A DNA stretch of 64,000 nt, taken from Ceratorhiza oryzae-sativae (lineage: Eukaryota; Basidiomycota; Agaricomycetes; Cantharellales; Ceratobasidiaceae). Shown piece after piece: positions 63,301 to 64,000 of the stretch. Position 1 is the first letter of the stretch. The number at the start of each line of letters is the position of its first letter. The DNA is taken from assembly GCA_030998015.1 (NCBI GenBank), contig JARWMV010000232.1, forward strand, positions 3,038,001 through 3,102,000, written 5' to 3'. Under the pieces are notes generated by a model that was given only the letters and a program-made list of their open reading frames with translations, ran no database searches and had not been told where the DNA came from. Made by a program: the position numbers and the translations under genes.

Positions 63301-64000
63301 ATCACGCACGAGGGCGTCAATATCGAAGGCAACAAAAGCGCAATAGCCGAATGGTGGTCAGAGCGAATAGCTCTCGATCAGCGAATACGAGAGCTGCTAG
63401 AAAATATCGAGTTCTGTTGGCTTGGAGTATTCAAAGTGAGTACTCTATTGGCTAAAATGGATGGAATTTGCTCAGTTGGATCAGGCAATTATGTCGATAC
63501 CCCTCAACCATGGGCCAGACACCCTGTCTTCGCTGCGGAGTCGCCTTGATAAAGCTTTCAAAAGAAACGGGATTGGAAGCGACCGATCGAGCTCTCGCCC
63601 GAAGCTCGATAGAAGTTTACTTGATTGTTTTGCATCTATATCTCCCAAATGTCGGGATGAGGAGCTCGAAGATCTTGCCTACTTTATCTTGGATCTCTAT
63701 CAGCTTCACGGAACTTCGTTCTCATTATCGGAAGTGGACGTTGATACAGTAAGCAGGCATATAGTGACATAAGGTGAACGATACTCACATCAAACTTTGG
63801 CCGTCAGCTTGTGGTTGACCTGCGGAGCGTGCTAGAAGAACACGTGTCAAAGACAAAACCTCGTTCAACACCAATTGAGGATCACCATATGTTCCTGGTC
63901 TCGACAAAAATGTCCAACGTATCCCTTGGGAATCCTTGCCCATTTTACGCGGGCAGTCTGTTAGTCGTATTCCTTCAATATCCTTCCTCGTCGACCGCAT
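57329..64000 (+). CDS. ESP1: Separase (cohesin-cleaving protease), C-terminus beyond window; frame break
   Basis: Separase cleaves the Scc1 kleisin at anaphase onset and is held by securin until then. The start is MPSTTRSTKSSAPKSKKNEL (57329). A long helical superstructure follows over many short-intron exons: SDKLRNAMLTINEVSKSIS, LSVIRGIRPSILSLLGIAEV, AKLAELASAKQP-like TPR helices near 59400-59720 (GIEKALKLAELASAKQ), AHVNTSIGLSNLYLELGQTA, and FDLGEAYALRGSIREAEFFL. From about 62850 the sequence enters the pre-catalytic region (NLLPKHWTVVTINVTEDKTA). It ends in the conserved VLEEHVSKTKPRSTPIEDHH then FLV...IPWESLPILRGQSVSRIPS of peptidase family C50. The catalytic His and Cys lie past 64000. 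One C is missing at 63900 (GGTCTCG for GGTCCTCG). The 5' start follows an intron-free leader. Confidence 0.85.

Overview
This window is fungal nuclear DNA, very likely from a basidiomycete. The genes carry many short introns of about 45-60 nt, and the identifiable products are standard fungal housekeeping proteins: a Rud3-type golgin, Naa10, Vps16, Rpb10, Nmd3, Mix17, histone H3, homoserine dehydrogenase and separase. The repetitive family proteins (hemopexin-like lectins, membrane-anchored WD40 proteins, a MYND-finger protein) recall Rhizoctonia/Ceratobasidiaceae genomes. That genus placement is inferred from memory of such genomes and was not tested.

Layout. 1-5.7 kb (minus strand) holds a hemopexin-like gene cut by the window edge and one full copy of a membrane/WD40 family. 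5.7-7.3 kb is nearly empty apart from a possible 70-aa spliced gene. 7.3-24.1 kb is a conserved block: RUD3 golgin, a long protein ending in an Ipa1/UBE3D-type E2-binding domain, an unrecognised 219-aa protein with an 8-nt microexon, a C2H2 factor, a two-RRM protein with a 13-nt microexon, NAA10, and a GH13 alpha-glucosidase with an in-frame TGA. 24.1-40.1 kb is accessory: two more hemopexin-like genes (one decayed), two more membrane/WD40 copies in tandem, and a secreted low-complexity protein. 41.4-64 kb is again housekeeping: VPS16, RPB10, NMD3, a Tim44-like (mL45/Mba1 type) protein, MIX17, H3, an Spc34-like protein, a MYND protein, HOM6, and most of separase, which runs off the right edge.

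How the genes relate. The housekeeping genes are not a pathway. Several form divergent pairs with short shared promoters: mL45-like/MIX17 (both mitochondrial), H3/Spc34-like (both chromosome biology) and HOM6/separase. The accessory part is more distinctive. Hemopexin-like genes and the membrane/WD40 family occur together in two places about 24 kb apart and in opposite orientation, and the hemopexin promoters are duplicated along with the genes.

A caution affects all gene models here. Many conserved genes contain single-base frame breaks, mostly the loss of one base from a G, C or A run. They occur even in genes expected to be essential, such as NMD3, VPS16 and separase. This looks like consensus error more than gene decay, so CDS entries flagged 'frameshift' should be read as probably intact genes. 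Intron positions were read by eye from splice sites plus reading-frame continuity. Exon lists are precise where given and approximate elsewhere.
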